Source: Clavaria fumosa (Eukaryota; Basidiomycota; Agaricomycetes; Agaricales; Clavariaceae). From it: DNA of 64,000 nucleotides. The notes under the pieces are model-generated. The model saw only the letters and a list, made by a program, of their open reading frames with translations, had not been told where the DNA came from and ran no database searches. This document shows positions 33,288 through 45,784 of the stretch, piece by piece. The stretch lies in the NCBI GenBank assembly GCA_951802425.1, contig OX637797.1, forward strand, positions 1,054,001 through 1,118,000. Reading direction: 5' to 3'. The position numbers were made by a program, and so were the translations under genes. Position 1 is the stretch's first letter; each line of letters starts with the position of its first letter.

Positions 33288-36200
33288 CTAAGTATCGGTT
33301 GGTGGAGATTTCCTATAAGAACCAACACCCTCTGCTTTTGACTTGGCAGTGGCTTCGAGCTCTGCAAAACTCCCACTACTGAGACACATTGACCTAAAGA
33401 TGCTGCCTTCCTTCTGTATCAGGTTGAACGGAGTGTCAAATTCCACCAGCTAAGAAGAAAGGTCTGAATCAAAATGCAAAAGCAAGTACAATGGACAATC
33501 ACCTCTCCTTTATCAAGGATCATGAGGCGATCATAGTCAATGATAGTATGAAGCCGATGAGCAACTATTTGCACAACTCTCAGCAGGACAAAAGGGTGAA
33601 AAATAAAGGGAAAGGAAGATTACGCACTGGTGATCAGTAAGGAATCAGAAAACTCTTCTCGGATGGCGGCTTGAATCTTTGCATCCGTGTCAAAATCTAT
33701 GCTACTGGTCGCTTCATCTAGAATAATAATCGAGCCGCGCCGAAGAAGAGCCCTCGCCAAGGCTATCAATTGTCTCTGGCCTTGAGAAAAGTTCCTGCCG
33801 CCAGCTGACACTGCAGTGTCGAGTGTAATGTGGGCACTACCCTCAGTAGTAGTCGCAGAGGTGAAGACGGACAAAGGGGAATCTTCTTGTTCTAGGTCTT
33901 GTGTGGAGGGGGCACGAGAGGTTGCGCGCGAGGGGCGTTGCGATCCAAATGCGCTTCGACTGAGAAGGTGGACTCTATATAGCACATCAAGGCAATCCTT
34001 ATCTTCATACTCCTCTGCATCCCAGAATAAAGACTCGAAGTCATATAGATGAAAGTTTCTTACCAAATGGATCCAAGTTCTCGCGCAAGGATCCAGAGAA
34101 TAAGGCTGCATCCTTCAAGTCATATTAATAGCTGCCGAAGGAATTCCTGGATGTTGTCTTACTTGCGGAATGAAGATCTTTCATCTACGTCATTTCATCT
34201 AAACATGCATCGATAGGATCGGATCGACTCACCAAGCGCGACCTCAAGTCATGTAAACCAACGGTTGAAATATCCACGCCGTCGATGACGATTCTACCCT
34301 TGGCAGGCTCAACCTAAAATGATTTAGATCGATCGACGGAGAAAATGGGCAAGACATCTCACGAAACGCAATAGACTCATAGCAAGTGTGGATTTTCCGC
34401 TTCCTTAGAAAAGGTAAGGTAAGCAGATGCACAGAACACTAGATGGAAGTATACCAGTTCGGCCAAGCAGACCAATGCGCTCCTTAGCTTTGAGATTGAA
34501 GGAGACTCCATGTAGTATTTCTGGCAACTCTGGTGCATACTTGACAGCAAGACCATCCACTTGCACAAGGTAGTCCTTGTTCGACGTGGACGGCCAATAT
34601 GCAGGCAGTGGAATCGATTGGACAATTGCCTCTGGCTCTTGAGGAACATCCAAATATTCCACGACTCGTTCGACGGCACTGTGGATCAATCAGGATACCG
34701 GAAACTGGATGATCTCTCACACAAACTTGAGATCAAGCTCCATGTCTGTCCAAAACCTAACAGGAACCACCCCATGTCAATGGATCAAACGACTGAAAGA
34801 ATTGCAGTATATACCGGCACAGGTAATATATTGATCCTGTGAATGTCATAGAACAAGTGATGCAAATTCCAGCCTTCGGCATTTTGACTTAGCCATCAGC
34901 AGAGAAAGCGAAGAGAACCACGTACAATCCCAGTGGATACAAAGCCAGAGAGAGCAAGGAACGTCGTCAAAAGGATCGTCAGAGCACCTAGGATGTCAAA
35001 ACGGAACAGGAGCCATCTGTTCGTCATCCAAACTGTATACCACATCTTCGAAGGAAATTCTTAGAATTCTAACGAGTGAGAGCGCGGACACGAGAACACA
35101 CCTTGCTCGTGAGATCAATTTTGCGATGAAGATCATTCAAGAACTGTTTCTCGGCAGAAAAGGCCCGGACTGTCACAATCCCTTCCAAGACTTCGCCAAA
35201 CGCGCTGTAGATTGGAGAGCGCGTGTTGGATTCCATGCGGCGAAGATCGCGTCCAGTATTGAGATAGGCAATGGCAAATTGATAATGTATAAATGTCAGA
35301 ATTATGGCGGGTAAAACAAATCCAGGAAGGAAAAACCTGAGACCAGAAGATTAATCAGCGAGATCAAGTGAAAATGACATGTTCACATACGCCACAGTGA
35401 TAGAACTTGCGAAAAAGAACGCGAGAGAGGCATTGACTTTTGAAAGGGAGGTGCTCAGGGTTGTATCTATCTTCTCCATGTCCTGCTGACCGCCCGTAAG
35501 CTCAAGTCACATGAACATGTAGAATCGCACTTTTCCGAAGCGATTTAACATTCGACCTGCTCATGCTATGGTGAGACTTCAGTTGCATTAGACACGATCA
35601 CGAGACAACATACCTTGCGGTGTGGTGTCATGCCAACGCATGGTGGCACGAACAACTCGGACGAGAAGCTGTTTGAATAACGTTCGAGATGCTCTTAGCC
35701 CTCCGTTGATCTGCACCACAGTTCTCATCATCTCAATGGCCACCTGCGCCACCCGTAATGCCGAGAAGATGCCAACATAAAATAATGGATGCTGTTGCGC
35801 ACTGGGCCACTCCCAGCCACTTCTGGACATCATCTGGCCAGGAAGATCGGGATGAACGAGTTGGAGAGTTGACACAACGTCAATTGATGCGACAGGCGTC
35901 ATCGATTTTGGGTTCAAGAAGAACCAAGCAGCACGCAGGGATTCAGCACGACCATAGGCTTCACCCCATGCCTAAAACAAGCTCAAGTAGCAAGCAGAGA
36001 AATTGACAAGTAGGAATCATACCTTGATCCATAATTTTTCCGACAATCCGACGAGCTAAAAAATCATTCAACCAAGAACGAGTCGAGAGAGGGAGGGAAG
36101 ATTACTTCAATAGCAACAACGAAAAGTAACAAGGAAATCCATGTCCAATACGAGCTTATTAATGTAGACAGTGAACACGGTGGGCGAGAGACAGAGAGGA

Positions 36201-39200
36201 ACTCACGAGGCTTTGAGATAAGCCTTGTAGATTGACCATTTCACTTCTCCTATCTCTCTGTGCTCTTCCTAAGCTGGAACGTCAGTACGAGGATGCAAAA
36301 CAAAAAGACCTATAGGTAAAAAACTAGCCTGGACTAGCTTCCTGGGCTTCCTGTCCGCAGAGGTTGGTGATTCGGCGCCGTCCGGTGATTGCTGTAGGAA
36401 TTGGTCCGAGATGGCACCCTCCTTTGTCAGAGAAGAAGCATCCTGTTTTATAATCTCAAGCATTCCCTGGTTCCGCAGACTCGCAACAGTTCCCTGCATA
36501 TCAATACGGCCATCAAGCATTCGGATAAGATAATAGGCCACAGATAAGATAAGCTCGACATGGTGGGTAACCAGAATCTGTGATCTGGCTCAGGAATGGA
36601 TTTTGAAAAGTAGTGGAAGCATCATACCACCGTACGATGTTTTAGGAGCGAGCCGCAGAAGAGCCGCTCAAGCAAAAATCGGACCGTTTGACTATCCTAA
36701 GATCACATACATAACTGAGTGACATAGCACGACGGAATGTCTGACTTACTACAGCACTCAATGGGTCATCCAAAAGTACGTATTTCGTGGGCGCATAAAC
36801 AGCACGCGCAAGCGCAACCCTGCATACGAACATTAGCTATGATATTCCCATGGAGAAATTTCTTCTACCTCGCCTTCTGTCCACCAGACAAGGTAATTCC
36901 CCTTCCCAAATAGTTGAGATAGTCACTGATGACGGAAAAAAACCATGTACTCACCGTGCACCGATCTCAGTTGCATCTCCATCTTCCAAAATCTGCAGAT
37001 CTGGTTTCAAAGCGCAACACTCTACTACTTGCTCGTATCTCGCCTCATTGAAGGGATGGCCGAAGAGTATATTGTCTCTGATGCTTTGGTGCCTAAGCCA
37101 AGGTAATTGTGCCGCATAGGAAATAGCATGCATAAGGCCGTGAGAGTCGATACGGTTAGTGTCTTTGGACATAATGAGGCAGCTCCCAGGAAGCGCCGTT
37201 AATTCGCCAAGGAGAGCCATCTGCACTCCTTCAATAATGCAAAGAACAGCGAGGCTCTATCACTGACCAGAAGAGCTGTTTTGCCGCTACCAGTAGGTCC
37301 CGTGACCATGGTTAACTGGCCTTCAGGAAAGATAACATTGATATCCTCAAGTTCGAACCTTGGTATCGTATCGTCACTTCTGGATGTCGCTGTCTCTGTT
37401 GCAGGCTCATCGCCACTCGGAGCCAGGGCGTTCTCTAGCTTCTCTTCTGGTGGTTGATTCCATCTGAAAAACCCTGATTGGATCCCAAGACCCGTCTCGT
37501 TCGGAGAATCTCCGGGGTGCACTCTGGCCCTCTTGAGAGTAGACACTTGGTCGGAAACTTCTTCTTCGTCTAAATACGTCGCGATACGGTCAAGAGCCAC
37601 CTTACACTACTGTACAGATCAGAGCAATCCTCCTTGCGAAAGAAAAGAGTGACCTGCATGAGGTCGGCAAAAAACATAGGAAGGACGCTGAGCGGGTACC
37701 TGTATTACAGTTTAGCTCAAGAAGCGGACAGGTCTGGAAACGCAGCACATACTGTATCATCTCGAACAATGCGATCGACTGCAATTCTCAGACGTCAGGA
37801 CAGGAGTCAGCGGAGAGAAATGGCGTACCGTGAACGCAATAGGTATGGTCAATTCGTTGCCTTGAATCACAAATGCAAAGAAGGATACCAGCAAAACTAA
37901 TGCTGGGACGGAGTACCACAAAATATCAAACGTGACCCGATTGTCACGACCTGCACCATCAAGGGTAATGTATTGTCGTTGAGTACTGGAGCGAGAGTCG
38001 TACCTTTAATCAACCAGTGTATTTCGCGATCTCTCGCCTCAAGTGTCCGCGCAATCCAGCGGTCGTCCCATGCAAAAAATTTGATCGATTTGATCTAGTA
38101 CGATGAAGTTCATGCACGGCATGTGTCGAATAGTGGAGAGAACATACAGCACTGATGAACTCGTTAAGCATAGCCATTCTCTCATCCCTTGCAGTAGAGA
38201 GGCCTTTGTGGATTCGCAACTTCCGTCTCGCAAAGTAATTGTTCAGTGGAAATGCTAACGCATTCAACCATGGGTGTCAGATCCTAGGGCGTGAATTGTA
38301 GAAATTTACCTGCCAGCAGGACCGCACCGCCAATAAACGCAGACCACCCAAGAAGACTGAGCAAGGAAAGTGCCCATGCGTCGCCCAAAATTCAGAGAAG
38401 CAGAATGAGGAGACCCACTTGTATAATAGGGCGCCGGAGATGAAGATTTCGAGAGGAGCTGAAGGGGGGACGTGGGTGGAAAATGGAGTGCGAATGCAGG
38501 ACGCGCTCACCGCCGTATGCATTGTAAGCCCGTCCCATCAGCGCCGAGAACTAGGGCCAAATAAGTTTTTGACAAAGAAGCGGCATTGGTGCGTACCTCG
38601 GTAGCATCTGCAGACATTAGATTCACGACTTTGCCTACATCTGCTCCTCCTTTTGGATCATTGGATTTGGTATCGGTCTTTCCAATCACTGTACGATCGA
38701 AGGTCAGTGATGCTAGGCTTTAAATTCGGTCGATGCATATCTCACTTGTTGGAGTATGGGGCGCGGAACTTTTCAGATTGGCGGGCAATGTCGATATAGA
38801 CGCCATTTTTTTACGTCTTGCATCCTTAGTGGCCACTTCTTTCTCCTTGTCTATGATTCCAGAACAATCTATCCTCTTCAGCGACTTGTCAAATATGACA
38901 GCCATGAGTTCAGAGCGCATGCGGGTGACGGCGCGGTGACAGAACCAACGATGCAGCATCTCGGCCTCGGCAGAGAGGATGTGAGCTAAGCAAGCCAAGG
39001 AGGCGTAAACGTAAGCCCGAACATAAGACTCATGCGAAGGATGGTCAATAGCCTCCAGAATGCCTCTTGCATCAATAGATGAACACCGTATGAAAAGCAG
39101 GATGTAGAGGATGTGCTTACTTGAGGAAAATGGGTCCAGAGTATCTCAGGAACACAGTGATAAGGGTAAGAATGAAGTCCAACCTAACATATGGAGATGT

Positions 39201-40302
39201 TAGTAGAGCACTACGAAAAGTTGAGAAGAGATCCTACAGCAGGTCCTGTGAATTGGTAACAAAGAGAGTAAATAATAGCCTGTACGATTTTCCGACTGGG
39301 ATGTATTGTGGAGGAGAATCATTCTGAAGAGCATCTAGAGTGAATCGGAACTTGGCAAAGATTGGCCGAGACCTAATTGTCGGGCTAAGGGCCCAAACGT
39401 CGTCCTCCTTGAGGGCTGTGGATGAGCCCTGTAATCAAACGGCGTCAGCATCAGGATGGCAGGAGGTAATAAACAATGTACGCCTTTCAGTATTGGTTCG
39501 ATCCATGAGAACGTGACCCAACTCCATAGAGAAATGTAGTCCTCTGGAGACACGGTCTTACCCTTCCATAGAAATTAATAATGTAAGGGACATCTACACC
39601 AGGGAAAATACTCACGACGTCTTCTCGGCGAACTCGGTTACTTGGCAGCCCAAGCGGCATCTGAAGGATAACGAACAGCAGAACTACCACAGCAGATAGG
39701 TTAGCACCCAGCCCGATCAATGCAAACCAGTCAATCGAAGGTTCCCCCAGGATGGCCCAATCGTAGAGTACACCACCCAGAAGCAATGTCGCGGTTGCTA
39801 GATGGCATATGAACAACGCAAAAAGGTCATAAGGCGGCGTGAGAGTTGGGTACACTATGGGACGAATAGATGCATAGAACCACGTTCCAGCGACGGCAAT
39901 GGGATATAAGGCATACAGTAGATCTTTCGGGTTAACGATGAGTCGGAAGACACCTATAGACAACCAGGCAAGGGCCTCAAGGAGCGCAACCCAGCTGAGC
40001 ACAATAGTGCGCCACAGAGGGACATAGTCAGTATTAGACTGGTCGTGTTCATCCGTGACCGTCGAACAACACGCAAATTCTCCTTCCAGGTTATCGAGGG
40101 CTTCGGCTTCTGCAAGGGTGATATATGTCCGCAGAGGCGACGTGATGAAGTCTCGGATTTCACTAATACTGTTAGGTAACGGTATGTGGATGAGGCCAAT
40201 GAGAGCGACCATCGTAGCTGGTGCAACAGCACTCCATACCGCCCGGACGCAGGGATCTGAAAATGTCCAGATACCAAGACTCAGGCACAAATCTGAATCC
40301 AT
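33288..40302 (-). CDS. MRP-type ABC transporter (ABC-C family, Ycf1/Bpt1/Ybt1-like)
   Basis: Full-length ATP-driven exporter of conjugates, lipids or drugs. The start at 40302 ([20 protein letters not shown]) opens an N-terminal TMD0 with several helices. [20 protein letters not shown] begins the core. NBD1 has Walker [15 protein letters not shown]-loop region [20 protein letters not shown], signature [11 protein letters not shown] and Walker [16 protein letters not shown]2 has Walker A GLLGRTG|SGKS split by an intron, signature [20 protein letters not shown] (FSQGQ in place of LSGGQ) and Walker [21 protein letters not shown]. It ends with [17 protein letters not shown] at 33288. About twenty or more short introns. 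The family is certain; localisation (vacuole or plasma membrane) and substrate are not. Confidence 0.9.
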
Positions 40303-41668
40303 GTCGCTGGCAGGCAAGAACAGAAAACATTCGCGGCTCTGACGTCTTGCCTATCATGCCACAAATGATTTGTGGACCTGTTTCGACTCCTGACAGTGTG
40401 ATACGCGCGCCAATGGGATTTCAAATGTGATCCTAACTCTTTAAATTGACATGGTGACTTCGTCGGCATCGATCTTAGCGTGGCACACACACGTACAGCG
40501 ATTGGGAATCTCTCAGAGTCCATCCATCAATCAATAGTCCTCCACACTTAAGTTGCACTAAGACGTCTGCTCACTTCTGGTGGTAGTACAGTCGACGCAA
40601 CGTACTGTCCGTGCCGATCATTCCTGCTTGTAGCATTCAATGCTGCGGTGTCCCGAGTCTGTCCATGCAGTGGCTGTGCGCGAGTGCCTGGTCACGCGGA
40701 ACTCGCGTCGCCTTGCACCCTTGTCAACAGTTTCAACCGTTCTTTACTGTTTTCTCCGTCTCGGTGCACCGGCCGATCACCTTTATCAAACGCTTTGCTT
40801 GTACAACAACTGTATTGGACTATGTGCGTATGTCCTGGGGCGAAAGGCCACTGGTTCGATAGCTGGAGGTTATGGCTGATGAGTTTCGTCCCATAACCAT
40901 TCTTCGTTATCGCGTTTTACCGACTTTGTTGTGGTTGCGGCGGGCCTTACTTGTCTGTACCCGTCAACCAACTTCAGTGGTCAAGTCAAGGCAACAAATC
41001 CCCTCCTCTCTTACGGTCAATGCTAATGGGCTGTACTCTCATATGTCACATATCATCATGACATCATCCTTTCCTCCCTTCCTCGACAGACCCCCTCCTC
41101 AAGTACCTGATAAGTCAGCATCATTGGCACTGACAGCGCCACATTCACATACCGCCCCTCGTCTGCACCCCTCTTCGTGATCGCTATAAACTCGGGCAGC
41201 AGCCTCTTGAATAGCTGCTAGAGCTGTGCTTTTTGTGATGTGATTGTGTCTCTCTTCGTCTCTCCCTACTTCTGCAGCATTTGCAGGGAGAACCAACCTG
41301 ATATGGCACTTGAGCCGCATCTCTCAGAGACAAAAGAAAGGTAGATTGATGCTGGCGTGATCAATATTCATATGCTGCCTCAACAACCTAAAGTCAACCT
41401 CGAACGATTTAAATGCACTCGCCTATACAAGCATCCCATGATGGTATCCTGGAACCGCGATGGCAGCTCTGCATATCACGTGTGCTAGGCCAAGAAAGCA
41501 TTCAGTCAACGATGCCAGGTATGATGTCTGACTCAGCTGGAGGCACAATGGAGTCCACATTAAACAACTGTGATACTCCACACAACTCTTGTCGTTAAAC
41601 AAGTAGGAATAATGTACCGGATACAGCAACTTGCAGGATACCAATGTATTTGACTGTTGGAAAGTAAT
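40303..41668. other. Intergenic region between ABC transporter and KEX1
   Basis: 1.37 kb containing repeat copy B (40500-40604). The rest shows short frames in both directions with no family match or splice-consistent structure. Confidence 0.55.
40500..40604. repeat. About 100-bp dispersed repeat, copy B
   Basis: Direct-orientation relative of 32671-32772, lying just upstream of the ABC transporter start. Differences are scattered substitutions and a few small indels. The copies bracket the 7-kb ABC gene. Confidence 0.75.
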
Positions 41669-44193
41669 CTAATGCCCTCTCGCACTCACCGCATCACCAT
41701 CCTCGTCGTCGCTGTCTCCAACCTCGAACAGAGGCTCTGTTGGCGATGCATCCTCCGACCTCGCTCTCTCCTTGCCCTTCCGCTGTCTAGTAACATCTCT
41801 GTCTTCGTGACCCGCATCAGTGAGCGGAATGCTCTCCTCGTCTGTCCCACCCCCTGCTCGCAGCTGTACACGATAGGGACGGGCTCGGCACCTCAGGAAT
41901 ACCCAAATGAACAAGGCTATGAGTACGAGAACGAGCGCGGCCGAACCGGCGTTGTAGTATGCTACACAAAGAAGCCCAAATCAGTCCAGTTGGGAGCAAC
42001 AGGACTGCGGCAACAACCGACGCACCTTCCCACATAGCTTTATCTTGTTCTGGGGATTTGCCGGCTCCGGGAACAGTAGTCTGGGTCGGTTTGCTAGCTT
42101 CCTTAAAGATAGGCTTGGATTCCGCCCCGAGTGTGCTGGGTATCCTGGCGGAGCCTCCGAGGATTTCGGAAAAGTTCACACCCATGAATCGTAGGATCAT
42201 ATCATGCGTCACGTCTGGGAGGTCGAATGGCACCATGTGGGATGCATTGAACACCTGCATCGACTCAGGTCTCACGAGGCTGCGGAGAGATGGCGGAGAG
42301 ATGGTCGATCGTACCTTTACGTAAGTAAGGTTGCGGGACGACACCCAGGTTCCTGCTGGGTTGCCTGCCACGCTCCATGATTGCGTCTGCACGGTCTGTA
42401 TAACCAATTATTCAACGCCGAGTGTCTCGCACACAGCAAACGGGCTTGCGTACCCCTAACCCCGTAGCCCCATTCCAAGTCATTGCCTGAATCATGCTTT
42501 CCAATCCGACGTAATTGCAAATGAAATCTTGGTCACCCGCAAACAGAAGGACGGGTATCCTCTCCAGTACTCGTGGCAAGATAGTAATTGAGGAGTTGAA
42601 GGGGGTCATCTTGAACGACGAATGCACTTGGCCAGTGCACTCCACCCATGATTCTGGTTTTGCCGTGGCATGGAAAGCTTCGACGACATCCTTGCGCTGC
42701 AAGATACCGTTAGGCAGGGTCTGACAATGAGACGAAAGAGTGCCAGCCTACTCCAAGATAACTCGTCACATTGTGAATCTCTGGAGGCCAGTTCATGCCG
42801 CATGCAGGTTTCTGATCCATGAGCCGCACGTCGTATATGTTGATGCACATCTCTTGTTCATTTTGGCTTCCACACAGATGAGGCCCGGCGGGCACAGAGA
42901 TGAAGATAACATACTCACCGGGTATCCTTTGACTGCAGAACCATTCGCAGGAGAGAGTCGCACTCAGAAAGATCAGCAACTTCATGGTCTTTGATGCTAT
43001 CTAAGCGTTCAATGCAACGGTCCGTTTGCTTTTGTGAAGACTTATAGTGCTGCCGCACATTTTCAATAGAAGGATGAGCACTGAGCGCCAAGCCAGTTTG
43101 CTAGAAATGGAAGACCAACCTCGGAGTTCGCCTCAATAAGGCCGTGCTTGACTGCGTAACTCAAGTAGGACGGGTACTGCCGCTTCGCATCTATCCAACC
43201 GTTGCCTATAGCCACACCCTTTAATGGGTAACTAGATGATAGAATAGCATCCGCTAGAAAAGACGTTAAGCGAAACCAAGCAACTTTATAGGCAATAGGC
43301 ATTTACCAAAATATGGAATATATTGGCCTGCATAACTTTCGCCGCCAAGATACATCTGAAAGGGAATTTTAGATTCAGACTAACAGCGAAAAGATCAAGC
43401 GCACATCCGTATCTCGATATTCTGGGAATATAGCGAACCAGTTTTCAAGGAACTGAAGAAGCTGACGTGTAGCCTGTGAAGCGGGATGATGAGCGACCTT
43501 AGGGGTATCCTCAGGGGTATCGTCGAAGACGCTGTTACCTCTACCGTGCCATGAACAAATTGATTCGTGCTCGTGTAGGAGTAGCCAGTACCCGCGGGCT
43601 GATCCACTGCGGCGTGAAGAGAGGGTGAAGCGCTGCCCAACCACGGTCGAGATGTACGCACCATAGACCATGTGAGTATACTCTTCCCAACCGCCTTCTA
43701 CCGTCGTTATCTCCCCTCTCTCATCAAATCTCCAAGGACCGACTTCCATCATCAAGCCATCGAACGAGGAACAACCAGGTCCTCCCTGAAATTTGAAAGC
43801 GTAAGTGCAAATTGTGGGTGATCGACAGCAAGCCTCACATTGAACCAGAACATAATCCGTTCTTTGTCTGCTGATTTCCTTGCCCTCACGAGGACGAAGA
43901 AGAGGTGCGCAGTGATATTGAGTGGCGACGTAGTACGCGCGTCCGGGTCTGAAGAGAGGTGCCCTGCGTATATGTGAAGTTGATGATTGAGCCCCTGTGC
44001 TTGCCGTAGACCAGGGAGCTTTGGCACATAAAAGGAGGCCGCTGAGGGCTCTTGAAGCAAAGTAAGCGCAACGAAACGAGGGAGAAGGTGTAAACTTACC
44101 ATCAGTGGGAGCAGTGTGGACTGGAGTGGGTTGGAGGAGAACGGGTAGGAGAAGCCATGCCCAAAGTAGCGTTTTTCTGAGAATTCGGCACAT
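41669..44193 (-). CDS. KEX1: Kex1-type serine carboxypeptidase (peptidase S10), Golgi membrane protein
   Basis: Trims C-terminal basic residues of secreted propeptides in the late Golgi. The start at 44193 gives a signal peptide ([20 protein letters not shown]). The mature start has [10 protein letters not shown] and [20 protein letters not shown]. Catalytic regions: [40 protein letters not shown], the serine in [16 protein letters not shown], the aspartate in [20 protein letters not shown], and the histidine in [34 protein letters not shown] is also family-typical. Near the C-terminus a membrane segment ([16 protein letters not shown]) precedes RCRARP and an acidic cytosolic tail, as in Kex1. 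Stop 41669. All triad residues are present. It is divergent from the next gene, 200 bp apart. Confidence 0.92.
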
Positions 44194-44393
44194 GGTCGTG
44201 GAGGCCACAACGGCGTGTGCGATGGATTTTGACACCCAAGGGTGTGAGCTGGCAAGGGGTAACGATGGACTCTCGCGCCCGGTGTTGGTGGCCCTTGGTG
44301 TATCGCTGGCGGCTGCGTACAAGGCGAGTGCCACATGCAGACTTGATTCAATTACTATAAATTCGAATTTGTCCTCTTGTTTCAAGCAGCACA

Positions 44394-45507
44394 ATGAAGT
44401 GCCTAGCCTACGTGCGCTTTCTGGCTTGTCTGGCTTCAGTTCACGGCCAGTACTTCTCTGCTGGTTGGAGTCCGGGTCAAACTGTGTCGCCGTCTGCTAC
44501 CCCGGCCTCAGAATACACCCCTAGCGCAAAACCCCTAGGTGGCTTCCTAAGTCTCTTGACTTCGTCACCAGTGTCCAACATCTTCGCATCGTTTGGGGTC
44601 AACATCTCAGAGAAGTTAGAAGCCGCTGTAAGGAAGCAAGCTGAAATATGGGATCCACGCATTCCCCTCGTCAATGACACTAACTACGATGAACTCATCG
44701 TCAACGAGACAATGACGCCAGAGGAAGAGAAGAAGAGAGTCTGGTTCTTGGTCGTGTGAGAGTCAGCTTTCTGTGCCGTAGTGAACGAGTGGAACTGAAC
44801 AATCCCCAGTACCCCTTCAGCGGGAAAATCGAATCCAATCTCACAGCTCATCGACGAAGCATTTGATGCTGCCTACAATGAGACGGCACTTGCGGAAGAC
44901 CTTCCCAACGTTAAATGGGGCCGAATCGACTACATGGCTGTGACTTATCTTACCACCAAGTGGGCTCTCTGGCAGTACGTATCGTATCAGATTGGCTCTG
45001 CGACGATATATTCATTACAACTACAGGGCACCATACGTCGTCGTAGTCAAAGATCGAGGCCAGACGCTGCGCTTCTATAAAGCTTCTCACCTGAGGATCA
45101 AAGCAGATTTGATACGTCAATTTTTGAAGGAGGAAGGCTGGAAAGACACTCCGCCGTGGTCTACGATGTATTCTCCGGGAGGTAGCAGGTATGCCGCAAG
45201 TTGAATGCACATGATACTTTCGTCAGTAATTGACTACATGCGTAGGGAATGGTGGATGGAATACTTCGCCGTCGGACTCGCGGCGATTTACAACACGATC
45301 ATCGTCATCCCGAGCTTTGTGCTCCTGTTGCTGACTGGCGTACTTGCCACGTTCCTGCTGCGTTGGCTCCATGTGCCAGCGCAACCGAAACCTGCTCCAC
45401 GGCAGGTTGCACCGGCGAGTGCTCCTTCCGATGCGAAACCCATTCGAGCGGCCACTACCAAAGTCGCTCGCGAAGGACCGAAGCAACGCAAAGGCGGTAA
45501 AAAATAG
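44394..45507 (+). CDS. Thioredoxin-fold type I membrane protein (ER/secretory pathway), conserved fungal
   Basis: The start at 44394 gives a signal peptide (MKCLAYVRFLACLASVHGQY). A Ser/Pro-rich stretch precedes a coiled region (FGVNISEKLEAAVRKQAEIW). A thioredoxin-like fold follows: VWFLVV, then after an intron LIDEAFDAAYNETALAEDLP, NVKWGRIDYMAVTYLTTKW, and APYVVVVKDRGQTLRFYKAS with the cis-Pro-like APYVVV. LRIKADLIRQFLKEEGWKDT ends the domain. No CxxC is seen, so it is not a normal disulfide oxidoreductase. One membrane segment (YNTIIVIPSFVLLLLTGVLA) leads to a short cytosolic tail ending in Lys/Arg (EGPKQRKGGKK), which resembles a dilysine-like ER retrieval signal. The fold is inferred from pattern. 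Confidence 0.65.
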
Positions 45508-45784
45508 CCCGTGCTCCGGCTTCCTCTCGTACCTTGTGCATTGCATATCTATGTAGCTTGGGGATTATCTATGGACGTTCGGATCTTACTATTTGATGCT
45601 GACTTCTGTCACACTGAATGTGCGCTGAACGTCGAGATTTGATGGGCAATTCGTCGGACGATTCCCGACTTGATTTAGCAACAGAATACTCCATCGTGGT
45701 TAGGCTATCTCTGTCACAGAATATGAGTTCCAAGTTATTCTGCCATAAACTGACCGTCTGAGCCAGATACGATGCTGGACTGCT
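45508..45784. other. Intergenic, end of the housekeeping block
   Basis: No coding signal seen. It precedes the accessory repeats. Confidence 0.5.
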
